A DNA stretch of 64,000 nt. Source: Zychaea mexicana (taxonomy: Eukaryota; Mucoromycota; Mucoromycetes; Mucorales; Lichtheimiaceae). Made by a program: the position numbers and the translations under genes. The notes under the pieces are model-generated. The model did not search any database, was not told where the DNA came from, and worked only from the letters and a program-made list of their open reading frames with translations. Shown here piece after piece: positions 10,001-21,383 of this stretch; position 1 is the stretch's first letter; each line of letters opens with the position of its first letter. Location of the stretch: the NCBI RefSeq assembly GCF_025766255.1, contig NW_026516669.1:620001-684000 (forward strand). Reading direction: 5' to 3'.

Positions 10001-13000
10001 CGCAGATTGATCAGTATTGGTGCATATATACTGCAGGTCACTCCAATAGATCATGATGTCGCTGGGTGTTTCGATGGTGTACTCATTGAGTACTCGATGG
10101 TCGCTCGTACGATAATCTCGAAGGGCCACCTTTGTGATCAGCTCGTACGAGTCTGGCAAATCTTTCGAGTCCTCTCCGAAGCGCGCGTACTCTGCTAGCT
10201 GCATATCCTTAGGCTTGACCACACCCAGACCTTTTAGAATGTCCATGTGCGATCGAACGCGATGCCGGAACTTGGCTGCTGAGGCGAATACCTTCGATTT
10301 GACTGGGTTCGGGAGTTCCCATATGTATTTGTCCATGTTTGCGCGATCTTCTGTAAACTCAATTAGAGCTTTGTATGGAACATAGACACCGATGATTTGG
10401 CAGTACTGCTGCATGGTCATCCAGCTGATGATGGTCGACGCCTTGATTGTCTTATTCTCTCGGTCGACACCGTCAATATCTTGACTAAGGAGTCCAAACA
10501 CATGCTGGTGAAGAAGTTTGGCACGTATCATACGGGAAGGGACGAAGCCAAATTGAATGGCAATCATGAGCCAGTTTCCAGTCGAGCCTTGTCCGGCGTC
10601 CATAGTTTCTTCGATCTGGGTCACCTTGCCTATGTTTGCCTTGATGAGCTTGATTTCTTCGTCAAGACGCATAGCGTTCAATCCTTGCTTATCCTCGAGC
10701 TCGTCGTACTCTTCTTCCATGCGTTCCAATCGTTCCTCAAGACGCTCGACCTTATTGTCCAGTCTCTCATATCTTGAGATTTTGCGCGCACGTGATGAGC
10801 GTAGGGCCTTTTTCTCTCTCATAAATTCCGTGTACTCCTGCACTTCAGGACCGTTCTTGTCCAAATCACGTCGTAGCACTAGCAGCTTTGTACTCTGTGT
10901 GCCATTCAAATGTGTAAGCTCCAATTCATGCAGCTGGGCAAGACCAAGCTCGGCGAGTTCTGCCGCGGTTTTCCACAAGGTCTTCATACACAACCCAGGT
11001 CGCCTCGCTTCCGCAGGATACAGCTGCTTGTTTTTCTCAAGGAAAACTTTCTTCAGTTCGTGGCTGCGATCCCAGATGGGCTGTTCTTCCAGTAGAGCCA
11101 GCAAGGTCTTTTGGCGCTGTTCTTGATAGACATTGGTTCCGCGTCGTACATGTCGCGCAGAGGTGATTCCTGACTTGGTGCGTACAACGTTGGTACCGTC
11201 ACTGTTGCTTTTGCGTTTGCGTTTACCCATAATTTGGGAATGATCGCTGACCGTCGCTGATACTGTTGTCTTGGACGGGTTAATGGCATCTCGCTGATCT
11301 TGCATGTCCACATCTTCTTGGTTATCAGGTCCCTCAATGGGCTGGGCGTTTACTCGAACTTCAACCAGCTGCTGATACAATCTTCCTGGGCTACGCGGTG
11401 GCGGTGGCGGTGGCGGTGGCAATGTTTCATATGTTCTAATTCGGGTACCTTGGTCAGTTCTGGGTGAAGATGGACTACCCCTTGATGTCGCGAAATAGTC
11501 GAATAGATTTCCTCGGCGTGGTGAGGCAGCGACGATTGGTGGCGAATGCACTTGCTCATGTGTTGAAGGTTCTTTTACGGCAGACGTGGATGCTTCTGTC
11601 AGCTGCTGAACTGTCGTTGATGTATCGCGGCTCTCCAAATGTGCAGTCGGTGGTAGTGGCTGCTCGATGGTTTGTTCTGCATTTTTTAGCATTGGTCCAT
11701 CTGGCGTCTCTTTGCTAGCGGTGATAGTTTTCTGCTTCTTTGAAAGACGACCACGTTTTTTAGGAGGCACAGGAGTTGCGGTGTACACTTCTCGGATTTC
11801 AGGCGCCTGGATTGGTATTGTAGCGTCTGACGTCTCTAGCTGTTTCTTAGAGGAACGACCGCGTCTCACAGGTGTCTTGGTTGCTTCGACTGCTGTTGTA
11901 TCTAAAGCAGGTAATTCTGCTTGTTCTGTCGCTTCATCGTTGCAAGTCGCAGTTTGTCGAGATGCCTGACCACGTTTCTTGGGAGCTTTACTGGTAGAGC
12001 TTTCGGTATCCAACGTTCCACGACGCGCTCGCTTTCTGGTCGCCGGTGTATTGGTTTCCGTATTGTTATTATCTTGCGTATTATCGTCCTGGGAAGCAGC
12101 ATTTCTGGTAACTTTTTTTCGGGGTTGAAAGATCGGTGCTAGCTTGCTTGGCTGACTGCTTGATTCTGAAGCAAGTGAAGCAGCATCGTTTCTATTAGAT
12201 GATGATGCAATTACAGGTGGTTGAGACTCGGTAACAGTCGTTTCTAATGGTTCTGGTGATGCCTTTTCGGTTGTTGACTTCGGCTGAGTCGCCTTCGCTT
12301 TGCTTCTAGAGCACGCTCCTTTCTTCAATACAAATTCGCTCGTTTGCTTGAAGATGTCGACCTCCTTAAGTTTGCTGGCTGCAATTTCGTACAAGGGAGG
12401 GCCAGAAACTTCAACATCAATATTATTCTTCAGCTTCTGATAAGCTTGATAACTATAGTATCGGTACCGCCTAACACGACCTTCGAACTCAAAATCGCGG
12501 CAGGCTGTATACTTCAATTCTTCAGGTTTCTGTTTCAAACCAGTCATTATCTCCAGCAATTTGTGCATTGCCTTTTGCTCGCCATAACTTAACGTATACA
12601 TGATTTCCTAACAATGAACCAAATATAAATATGGTGTAATAGTAAGCTCTGTACTGGTACAAGAGCTGTGCATTACCTTTTGAGTAGCCCCGTTCGTACC
12701 AGCAGCTTGAAGAACGTCTACTAACTGACTCTCCACCGTCGTATCGTAATATTGTCCGCCACCAGGTCGGTTTTCGGCGTGACGCGGCTTCAACAAGAGC
12801 CCTGTACCTCCTTTAAGTCTTTTAACATCATCCATTGGAAGCTTGTACTGGTTAACGGTAATTTTCGGAGAGCTATCCATTTCTTTAATAGCTAGAGCAA
12901 TTAAAAAGTACATGAGTGACCATGATATTACTATAGTCTAATCCATAGCAGTATAAAGCATACCTTGGTTTGGATCGACCAGCTGAACGCACCGAGATGT

Positions 13001-14702
13001 CCGTGATTTGGTCGTAGCACCTATTACTTTACGGAAAACGTTCTTGGTGCAAAGTTCGTCGATGGAGCGATGATACCATTTTTTGACAAACTTATCTTTC
13101 GCATTAAATCCCTGAGATAGATACCACAAGTTAAAATATACACTATACACCACATTACTACACGCTCAATCTTACCAAAGCGCTCAAAATATCATCGGTG
13201 TACATGACATTGTCTTTGGCATCTGTGAGTAAATCAATCATCCGAGCTCGCAGACGCTTCACCGTGAAAGCGACGCCAGACGCGTTAACGTTATACGCTT
13301 TTAATCCTTGTATAATGCCATCATCATCTGTCTGCTTGCTGTATCGGACGTGAATGCAAATATTTGTTCTTATTCCGTTGTGATTGATAGGCTTGCGGAT
13401 ACTATACATACCGGGTGTAAGTAGCTAGATACTGGGATTATAATACATGTTTATCATATCTTCACACCACTTACATCGCTCCCTTTTGCTCCAGAACTTT
13501 TACATAATGTCCAGCTGAACGAGGATCCAAATCGAGTACTTTGGTTAAAGCAGCTTGCGTGATACCTTGGAGTCCCGCTTGCAAAATGACCGTGAAGACA
13601 ATTTGGAGATTTGAAGACATCGATCGTGCAGTGGGCTTTCACCGACGAAGCAGAAATAAGAAAAAAATGGGGTAAAGAGATACTATTAACATGACAATTT
13701 ATGACTGTGACTTTTTCATTTTTTTTTTCGTTTTTTATGAAACGTACAGGTGTGCCGATGTATAACTGCTCGGTTTGCAGATTTTTGTCAGCTAACACTC
13801 GAAGTCGCGTGCCATACATTTGTTCGACTTTGTCAAAACCGAGTTCTTTGATGTCATCGATGCGCTTATAGTTCGTTTTCATAGCGTTTGCCAATGGCTA
13901 CCAGAAACAGCGTTATTAGATCATCAAAATGCGTGCTTGTAAAAAAAAACACGTTTCACGGAGGTACTTACATCCACTTCAGCCTTGGTAGACTTTTTAG
14001 GTTCTGGAGCTGCTTTTTCTTTCGCGTCTTCCTCTTCATCTTTTTCATCGGAATCTTCTGCATATTCTTCTTCGTCATCGGGGCTCTCCTCTTCATCACT
14101 GGGTGGTTCATATCCGTCGCTGCTATAATCATCATCGTCACGATCAGCTGCTCGTTTTTTGGCTTTCTTTGCGGGTTTTTTAGCAGCTTTTCTTTTCGCT
14201 GGAGCCTTCGATCTTTTTGGATGTGCACGACTTTTGCCTTTTGCTTTTGATTGATAAGGAGCTTTGCTCTTTGTCGTTGTTGATGACGATGCAGTATCTT
14301 CAGCTACTGCAGCGGAGAGTTGCGGCGCTTCTTCTGTCGATTGTGCTGCTTGCTGCGGAGCTGCCGGCTCGCTTTGAACAATCGTGTTCAGATCTTCGTA
14401 GAATTCCAAATGCTGATCTTGAAGTAAAATAGGCCATAAGCAGCATTTGTAGGCTAAATCGATGCATGGTGGGTTGCTGGCATATTCTTCACTGATGCTG
14501 CTCGCACTTTTGGTAATTGTTGTTTGAACAATTTCCCAAAGTTTTTTTGATGTAATTCCTGTAGGAGAAAGATTTAGATTTTTATCAGCACTCTAGATCG
14601 ATCAGAAAGCGTTCTTTCTTTTTTTATTTTATTTCACTCTGTACCTCTGGGCCCCTGAACAGCAGCTTCGGTTCGTACGGTGTCGACAATAGTATCAAAC
14701 AT
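7026..14702 (-). CDS. TFIIIC large subunit, B-block-binding (tau138 / Sfc3 / GTF3C1 type)
   Basis: TFIIIC binds the internal B-box of tRNA genes and recruits TFIIIB and Pol III. Translation starts at 14702 (MFDTIVDTVRTEA). Exon 1 (14702-14645) splices to 14558 giving GPRGITSKKLWEIVQ, the first winged helix. An acidic/basic linker follows (14410-13980). The next exons carry repeated winged-helix text: ITQAALTKVLDLDPRS at ~13560, a classic B-block motif, plus 13400-13160, 13150-12940 and 12910-12610. A very long exon (12601-9434) holds a low-complexity region with several AT-hook-like RGR/KRGR motifs, a proline run, then another winged helix and a coiled coil (RLEERLERMEEEYDELED). Exon 9395-8979 has a Myb/SANT-like RSWTAEEDELLVYC. 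The C-terminus (7613-7026) has LWVDINGSVTKDPL and PGILEREVRRLFDSL, typical of this family. At roughly 2,000 residues it matches expected size. Exact exon borders are approximate. Confidence 0.9.
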
Positions 14703-15417
14703 AGAGCGCTTTTATGTCGTCAGAATGCCAAAGTGGTGACAATTATTCAAAAATACATGGAGGAGGCCACAAAAAAAAGAAGGAAAAGAGGTACGCGTGA
14801 AACTTGGTTAAGGAATTAACACACTTTCAAAATGTTCAGCACCATGACAGCCAATCAAAATCGTGCATTTTTGAAGTTCGAAAAACCAGGCAACATGATG
14901 AATGAAGGCGCAGACGTACGGAAACGACACATCATGCACGCTTATTTGTTGTTCATATCTGTACTGCTACACATTCGTTTAGTTACAAGACTTATCATTT
15001 GTAGAAGAGAAGAAATAGTTGCGTCCTTAAATCATATCACACTTGCTATACCCAGCATATATAGCACAACGTACACCAGTACTAGCAACAATATCATGAT
15101 CAAAAAATCAGACAACATAAACAAGCTAATTGTTTATATAACTGCTCTTTATTTGTTTTATTCACATGTATTAAGTCTAGCTAACAGCTGCATACTACTA
15201 CCTTAACCTATTAATCGAAGAATCACTATACCACTTGTAAACCCCACTGCCGCTCTTGCACAACCAAAAACACCAACATTCAAACATTCCAAAATATTGG
15301 GTGGGATGACTCCTGCCGCCAATCCCTAGACAGTTGTGTATCTTTATTAACGCATAGCCGAGTACTAGCGTAAGCAGCTGACACTCAGACATGCTAAACA
15401 GGCCAGGATTGAATATC
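14703..15417. other. Intergenic between TFIIIC start and RPL9 3' end
   Basis: This region holds the promoter of the TFIIIC gene on the minus strand and the downstream region of RPL9. A 124-codon plus-strand frame at 14832-15206 shows no family resemblance, is A/T-rich and looks like chance. No RNA gene was seen. Confidence 0.5.
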
Positions 15418-16074
15418 TTAGGCTTCAAGAACATTGCGTTCAGAAACATAGATACCATCCAAAAACTTTCTGATATCCTTGTTCTTGACGCGGCAAGTTT
15501 GCTGGATATCAGCGGCTAAAAAAAGATTAACAGGAAAGCATTATGTTAGCCTGCTATCCCAACTATCCCATTGAGTCAACCATTTTTTTGTTCCTCCCAA
15601 CTACTTACCTGACTGTGAAACGGCTTCAAGATCGTTACCGGTAATGACCAATTCGTCCTTTTGAGCCTTAGAAGCCTCGCAGAGAACACCCTCGCGCATC
15701 TTAACGTGGAAAACAACTTTCTGTCCCAAGAAGTTGCGGATCTCAACAGCGTCGCCTTGACTGTTGATAATGACGTTAATGGGAAAATGTGCGTATACGT
15801 AGCGCATCTTGTATTGGAAGCCCTTGGTGACACCGGTAATCATATTATTGATAATCGAGCGAACAGTGCGAATGGCGGCAACGTGTTTACGACCACCGTG
15901 GTAAACCACGAAGCGAAGCTTGTTCTTGGCAGGGAATTTCATCTCAATGTTGAGGTGGCTGAGGTTCTTTGTAAGCTTGCCACGGGGGCCTTCAACTTGA
16001 ACGATTCTTGATTTGACATTAACCTTAACACCCTCGGGAATGATCAATTCGTCGTTTTTAACAATGTCTTTCAT
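15418..16074 (-). CDS. RPL9: 60S ribosomal protein L9 (uL6)
   Basis: uL6 sits near the GTPase-associated region of the large ribosomal subunit. The start is at 16074 ([16 protein letters not shown]). Exon 1 is 16074-15609 and exon 2 is 15515-15418, joined through a 93 bp intron, giving 187 residues; eukaryotic L9 is about 190. Diagnostic text includes [37 protein letters not shown] and the ending [19 protein letters not shown]. The first half and the second half are the two related uL6 repeats. Codon use is more biased toward C/G-ending codons than in neighbours, as expected for a highly expressed gene. A leader intron precedes the ATG. Confidence 0.97.
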
Positions 16075-16077
16075 TAT

Positions 16078-16142
16078 CTATGTAATACCAAAGAAATAAG
16101 TAAACGCGTCATAAGAAAATGAATGTATAGTAGTGCACTTAC
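16078..16142 (-). other. Intron in the RPL9 5' leader
   Basis: On the minus strand a consensus donor GTAAGT (from 16142) and an acceptor TTACATAG (ending 16078) bracket 65 bp. The acceptor lies three bases before the RPL9 ATG. Leader introns just upstream of the start codon are common in fungal ribosomal protein genes. This is a splice-site reading without transcript evidence. Confidence 0.65.
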
Positions 16143-16154
16143 GATAGATGGATA

Positions 16155-16190
16155 TGTAAGTGGATGGATGGATGGATGGATGCGTTGAAG
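16155..16190. repeat. GGAT tetranucleotide microsatellite
   Basis: A run of about seven GGAT/GGATG units lies just upstream of the RPL9 leader intron, on the transcription-start side. It is a simple repeat, likely variable between strains. Confidence 0.8.
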
Positions 16191-16302
16191 AAAGGGTTGA
16201 TGGATGGTGTAGTGCTACCTGAAACCAATGTTGAAAGCTCGTGCTCTTTTCTAGCGGCGCTTCAACTAGGGCACAGCGGAAGTTCCTGGGTTTACATTTT
16301 GG

Positions 16303-16342
16303 CCAATCAGAAGGCTGTATAAGAATCCTTAAAGCAGCCAAT
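16303..16342 (-). promoter_or_regulatory. Two CCAAT boxes upstream of RPL9
   Basis: CCAAT occurs at 16303-16307 (in GGCCAATCAG) and again at 16338-16342 (in AGCCAATGAC), about 35 bp apart. They lie 160-200 bp beyond the leader intron of the ribosomal protein gene. Their spacing and the GGCCAATCA context fit binding sites for the fungal Hap2/3/5 (NF-Y) complex. This is inference from motif and position only. Confidence 0.4.
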
Positions 16343-17248
16343 GACAGCTCTGAACAAGCTCTTACGTGTAACACTTCAAAATACTGGTGCATGAGACTGC
16401 TGTAATTTTAACTTGATCGCGTCGTATCATTATCATATGCCATCGTAGTGTCTCTAGTTGAAAGAACCGGAATGCATAATATCAACGACAATAATTGCAG
16501 GGGTTACCAAAGGGTCATAGGTGCAAGGACATTACTTTTATGCAATGCCATTTGTTTATACAAGGTGTAATATCCAATAAACCAAAAGAGACAGAATAAG
16601 TCAACGAGACCCGAAAGAAATTGAAACTGGTTTATTATAATAACAAAAGTTCTCACTATTTATAAGAAATGGCTTATCCTTGGCAACTACCACAGCGTGT
16701 GCATTGAACGGATGAAATGATGTTATAAATTAATCATATAGGATTAAGTAATGTATGATGCGTGAGTAAAAGGTACATCTGGGTAAATGCCTCAGATAGT
16801 AGCTAATGTGAATTACGTGATCCATATAACGACAACTTCTTCCTGAATGGGATTACTGCTGTAAGAAGTCTTGTAGTGAAGAAGCTACTCGTCCCAACAC
16901 ACTTTGCTGTGGCATCTAAAGACAAGGCATAGTAAAAATAAGCGTATCGTAATTTATACCAAAAGGGACTATATATTAAGCTAAGTGGGACGTAATGCAC
17001 AGTAAACGGTGCTCTTAACGTACAGAAAAAGCAACCGCAAAAGAGCAGGACTTTTCTCTCGGGGTTTATTATGACATCATTAATTCGGCAACGGCAAGAA
17101 GTGTGCAAAGAGCCGGTCAGAGACACAAGCCCACGTGATGTGAATTTTGCTGTGAAAACAGGCAACAGTAGGGGTAAATTCGCTGCGTCTCTCTTTTCTT
17201 TTTTTATTATCACATAACGAAGGCTCCGATCACGTACGCAAATAATCA
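16343..17248. other. Intergenic, no gene recognised
   Basis: A minus-strand frame of 148 codons (17249-16803) has no recognisable domain, no plausible partner exon and a composition like the surrounding non-coding DNA. I see nothing else of note before the right copy of the duplication begins at 17249. Confidence 0.5.
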
Positions 17249-18750
17249 AGGAAGCAAAGGTAGTCTAGGAATGAGGAATTCAGGAAGAGCGCAACACAGA
17301 TCTTTCTTTTTTGGATAGTGACGAAGTTACGCGTGTGCCAAACCTTGAACGTTCCAACAGCTTTCCCCTGAAACGAAAACTATGCGCATTGTGACGCAGC
17401 GATTTGGCCATTTGACTTCGCACTCGAAATGCACAAAGGGATGGCGAGTGAACGAGGTGATCAATAGAGCAACAATATGCGCAAAAGTGTCAAACGTTGG
17501 AGGAAGTCATCGTTTGTAGTGTTATTCTTCTGATCGTCCCAAAGGAACTTAAACGCTGCTTTAAAAGAACGTAGAACCGCACAAAAACAAACGAACCGAT
17601 TTACTTTATCGGCAGCAATGGAAAACAATGAAGGATGAGTCGAATTCACTAGCGACAGCGGATACTTATCTATGAGCGGGCCAACTTATCTGCAGCAGCA
17701 CATACTTGGGATGGAGGATGGAGGGAGGAGGTTACACGGCGTGGTTCAGAGAACTGTTGGCGGATAGCGAAGCTGGTAAAGCAACAGTTGACGAGCACGG
17801 TTAAGCATAAAAGATAACGGGTCTTTATTATATACTGCAGCGATGGGGGCATCTTTTTCCGCACACACACAACATTACGTACCACACACACAGTCAAAAG
17901 ATAATATTAAAGTACTGTGGATTTGTCTGTGAAGTACGCTATATACACACGCTGTTTGCCTTGTTGGCTGAAGGACTGTAAACTGGCTGCTGGGTGGATG
18001 GTGTTTTGAATGTTCACTGATGGTGAATTGTCTACCTTGTCAGTCACGCCTAATTCCGGCATTTACTGCTCACACAAAAGCATTTCTTCCGTGAATGTAC
18101 TTGCTCATTCGCATTCGTGTCTTTGTTTTCGCTTGACACGGTGCCGTGCACGGACCTCTCACAACCAAGCGGCGACAGCATCGGAGGTACAGCTGCCCAT
18201 GGTGAGAGACACGTACCACTACCGCCGCAGCACATTTGTTTGGATGACCACCAAGCACACCCCCTTTCCTTTCCTTTCCTTTCCTTTTTTGGTGCTGAAT
18301 CTTTTGTTATATCATAGTAGGCAACCCACAAGTTGAACAAGCGAGAAGAAATGTCTATATAAAGCGAGCAGTTTCGCTTTCTTTTTCTTCTTCTTAACTT
18401 TAGTTCGTTTTGGTACGGCTTTGGCTATAGTGCAGATTCACCGCTCTGTGCAATGACCAGTCCAAATGACTGTGCTGGCGATTGTTAAGACTCTTCAATG
18501 ATTCGCTAGATTCAGTGGTCTGCCCTGAGGAGACTCTTGCAATGTACCAGTGGGAATGTGGACATGTACTCGGGCAAGTGATCGTGCACCTTCGGGTGCA
18601 TGTGATGCCAACGGTATGTGGTGGGTTTTAAACGAACAGATTATTATTTACAGTATTAAGCACAAATAAGAAAATGATAAACAAAATAAACAAATCTTTT
18701 TCTTTTCGCACTCTTCTCATAAACATTTTACCGCTTTTTATTTTATTTTT
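17249..18750. repeat. Right copy of the ~1.5 kb inverted segmental duplication
   Basis: This segment is the inverted counterpart of 2630-4213. It starts with GGAAGCAAAGGTAGTCTAGG (about 17251) and extends into the 3' flank of the duplicated gene (text with ACAAATAAGAAAATGATAAAC near 18662). Similarity fades in T-rich sequence around 18750-18790. Compared with the left copy it has several small deletions, notably loss of part of the intron, where the left copy has about 40 extra bases before GTCTATATAAAGCGAGC. It also has a CCTTT expansion (about 18255-18285). The two copies are about 13 kb apart and flank TFIIIC and RPL9. Confidence 0.85.
17900..18631 (+). pseudogene. Decayed copy of the small membrane-protein gene
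   Basis: This is the plus-strand counterpart of the gene at 2742-3387. Both exons are recognisable but damaged. In exon 1, GGACCTCTCACAACC is one base shorter than GGACCCCCTCACAACC in the other copy, shifting the frame. In the membrane exon, GGCTATAGTGCAGATTC lacks one base relative to GGTCTGTAGTACAGATGC. Further substitutions (such as GACTGTGCTGGCGATTGTTAAGA) create stops where the membrane helix should be. The 3' end (CCTTCGGGTGCATGTGATGCCAACGG) is still nearly identical, so the duplication is not ancient. The donor GTGAGAGACACG is retained. Confidence 0.7.
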
Positions 18751-21383
18751 TTTTGCTCCTTATTTTTTTTGCACCTTTCCTTTTTTTACATTTCTGTGGT
18801 CGCGTAGTTCTGCTCGTGAAATAATCGAAAGGAAAGAATTTGTTGGGAGGGTATGGACTCCAGCAACAACGGCGCTTAAGGCAAGCTGTTCTAAGCTGAG
18901 AGAACCAGTTTAATGGTTTGTTTCGCTCGCCACGCCCCTTTCAACCCCTTGATTAACCGAAAACAGCCATGCTGGTCTATAATTTGACAATTTGTTTAAA
19001 GCTGCCCACATCCATCATTGCGGGCTTGGACGATCGGCAATCGCTGATTGCCGTGGGCATATACTCGTGTGAGAAGACGCTGGTTACGGCGTTCAGCACA
19101 CATTTACTCCAACCCAATCCAATACACGCTCAGTCATGCTGGTGATAAGATATCATATTAAACAACTTGCATAACACTATCCGCTATCATACCCCAGATA
19201 CTTTTCCTTTTTTCTGATTTGAATTCGTGAATATAACTTGTGGTGACAAAACTTCCGTTCTGAGTGCATCATCGGCTCCCTTTTCTTGGTGAATAATCGT
19301 ATAAGAGATTTAAGAGATCACAAATGACATACGTCTATGCATCATATCGCGTCAGTCCATATCGGGTTATAATAGCCTTACATATGCTGGATCATCCGAG
19401 TATAATGTTTACGTGCTTTACACAACTCGGTTGGATTGTCTCTATGCGACAGCGCTTAGCTTATTGCCATGGTAAATGCTGTGTATGCTTTTGCTTGATT
19501 TTTAGCCGAGTATTTTATTCCGATGATGATTTAGGTAGTGTAATGATGTGTTTTACCACAGTGTATTTATATATGTGTTTGCGCTCTGTTGAACGTGCAG
19601 ATCGCCTTATTTAAGCTGTCACAGAGTAAGCTTTCACATACCTCGTTGTCGTCATCATGAAAGTCTGATCTTCCATTGTAATAATTTCTATTATTCGAAC
19701 TGTTTATTTGAACCTATTATCACCTTTTCCAAATGTCGAAAAAAAAACTACTAATCCTGTGCATTTCATATATGTGGTATATAAAAATGTGGATGCAACT
19801 GCTATTATGGGTCTATTGTATGCTAAAGTTTGGTTTGTGCTTAAATTTTATGACCTTTGACAGGTGACAGACAACTGGATCAACTCAGATGTATGGATCG
19901 AGAGAAATAAGTGAATAATTAGATGTGCGAAGTAAATTGTGTATACAAAGGCTGATTCTGAGTTGTTCTCAATTGTGGCTGATCCATATATGATATGAGA
20001 GATTCTTATTGATATGGTATTGATTATGCAATGTCTATATTGCTTCATCCGCAAGCGGTGTTCCTTCTACTGCGGCGGAGTGGGTTAGCTTGTTCTGATC
20101 AGTGTGCTTCACCACACACGCTTTCCTTCTCTGCAAAACTTCTAGTGTATCTCCTTTGCTCTCTGAAGAATGATATTTCCGCATAAAATCATATTGTGTA
20201 TTCTTAGCACACAGGTTTTATTGTAAATTAGTAAGTAATCATGTATTAAGCAAAGAAAGAAAATAATACACCTTCGTCCATTAAACGAGAGAATCCCCCT
20301 TCGTTTTACTGGTTTCCCTTCAGGCACACACAACGTTAAATATTTGATCCAAAATCAAGCTACCCTCGTGGGTGGACAGGAGCTTGGTGTAACCTGCCAA
20401 TTAAGTGCATAGCAAGGTGGTTATTGTCACGAACATAAAGAACAATCCCGTGCCAATCGCATGTTTTTTCTTGTGTTGGCTTTTTGAGCTGCTGGGTGCA
20501 CATCACGTAATCTATGGGCTTTGAATGCGCATGTATCACAATGATGGTGAGGTGAATACCATCAGGCTTACGAAAAAAGCAGTCAGGTAAATGCTGTGGC
20601 GCCAAAGTAAAAAAAGCAAAAAGATTCTTTTGAATGGAACCCTGTCGGAGCCGTATGACGTAGGGGTGGCGGTGGTGCCTATCGACCCCCACTTCATCCA
20701 GAAATCGAGCGGGATTTTCGAAGAAATTAGATCAGTCGAATAAAGGGCGGATTCGCACGCTTAGATTAAAACGGTTTAACTGTTCGTTGGAAAGCCTGTG
20801 TGGCTCATGGTTTGCGCACATGATCTGCGCTGTAATGTTTTACGCCGCCTGAGGTAACCAGCCAGCGGGGGTTAGTGTAAGTGCGTGCGTGTGCTTTCTA
20901 TTACCTCATACACACAGAAATCTGGGAACGTCTGTCTTCCCACTATCCAAGCTTTTCTGCTATTACCGCTTTAAAGCGACAATCTCTCTGAAGGAAAGAA
21001 TGACAGTGTGTGTGGGAGTGTGTGTGTATTCCCAAATATATATATCTGAGACGCATCAAGTGAAAATAGAGTGTTACGTTGGACCTGCTTCGCCCACAGT
21101 CTGATCACCAAAGATTATTTAAAAATAAAGTTGCTGATATAAAGTCGATTATTGTTAATATTTTCTTGGATAATAGCTTGTAACCCCAACTGCTGATACA
21201 CGCATGTATAAACGCGCATAAAAAACGGCGAGTCCTATTTCTTGCTCAGCTCTTTCCCTCTTCTCCACTTTTCCATATACTCTTTCTTTTTACACATGCG
21301 CTTTGGGTCTACTTGAATCAATAATCATCGACTTCCTGCTTGTATTGCCCTTCATTCCCATCCTCAAACCCTTTTGCCGAATA
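18751..21383. other. Gene-poor stretch before the HAL kinase
   Basis: No gene was recognised over 2.6 kb. It contains T-rich tracts (18690-18800), a GT-rich run (about 21003-21030) and, just before the kinase start, a pyrimidine-rich tract (about 21236-21297) as is common upstream of fungal genes. A 110-codon minus-strand frame at 20692-20360 is His/Pro-rich and unrecognised. Confidence 0.5.

Noticed and set aside
10397..11126. Long plus-strand frames antisense to the TFIIIC exon
   Set aside because: Shadow frames of a genuine 1,055-codon exon. Ser/Arg-rich composition is the antisense of its Glu/Arg coiled coil.
14832..15206. 124-codon plus-strand frame between TFIIIC and RPL9
   Set aside because: A/T-driven composition with many Ile/Leu/Tyr and no motif. 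It lies in the promoter side of TFIIIC and is best explained as chance.
16803..17249. 148-codon minus-strand frame
   Set aside because: No family resemblance and no splice partners. It ends exactly at the start of the duplication and looks random.
18252..18286. CCTTT pentamer run considered as a telomere-like or CRISPR-like repeat
   Set aside because: Simple slippage repeat within the decayed intron of the duplicated gene; no spacers and too short.
20360..20692. 110-codon minus-strand frame, His/Pro-rich (VDRHHRHPYVIRLRQG)
   Set aside because: No recognisable domain, no partner exon and no promoter-like context. It might be a remnant but I cannot support it as a gene.
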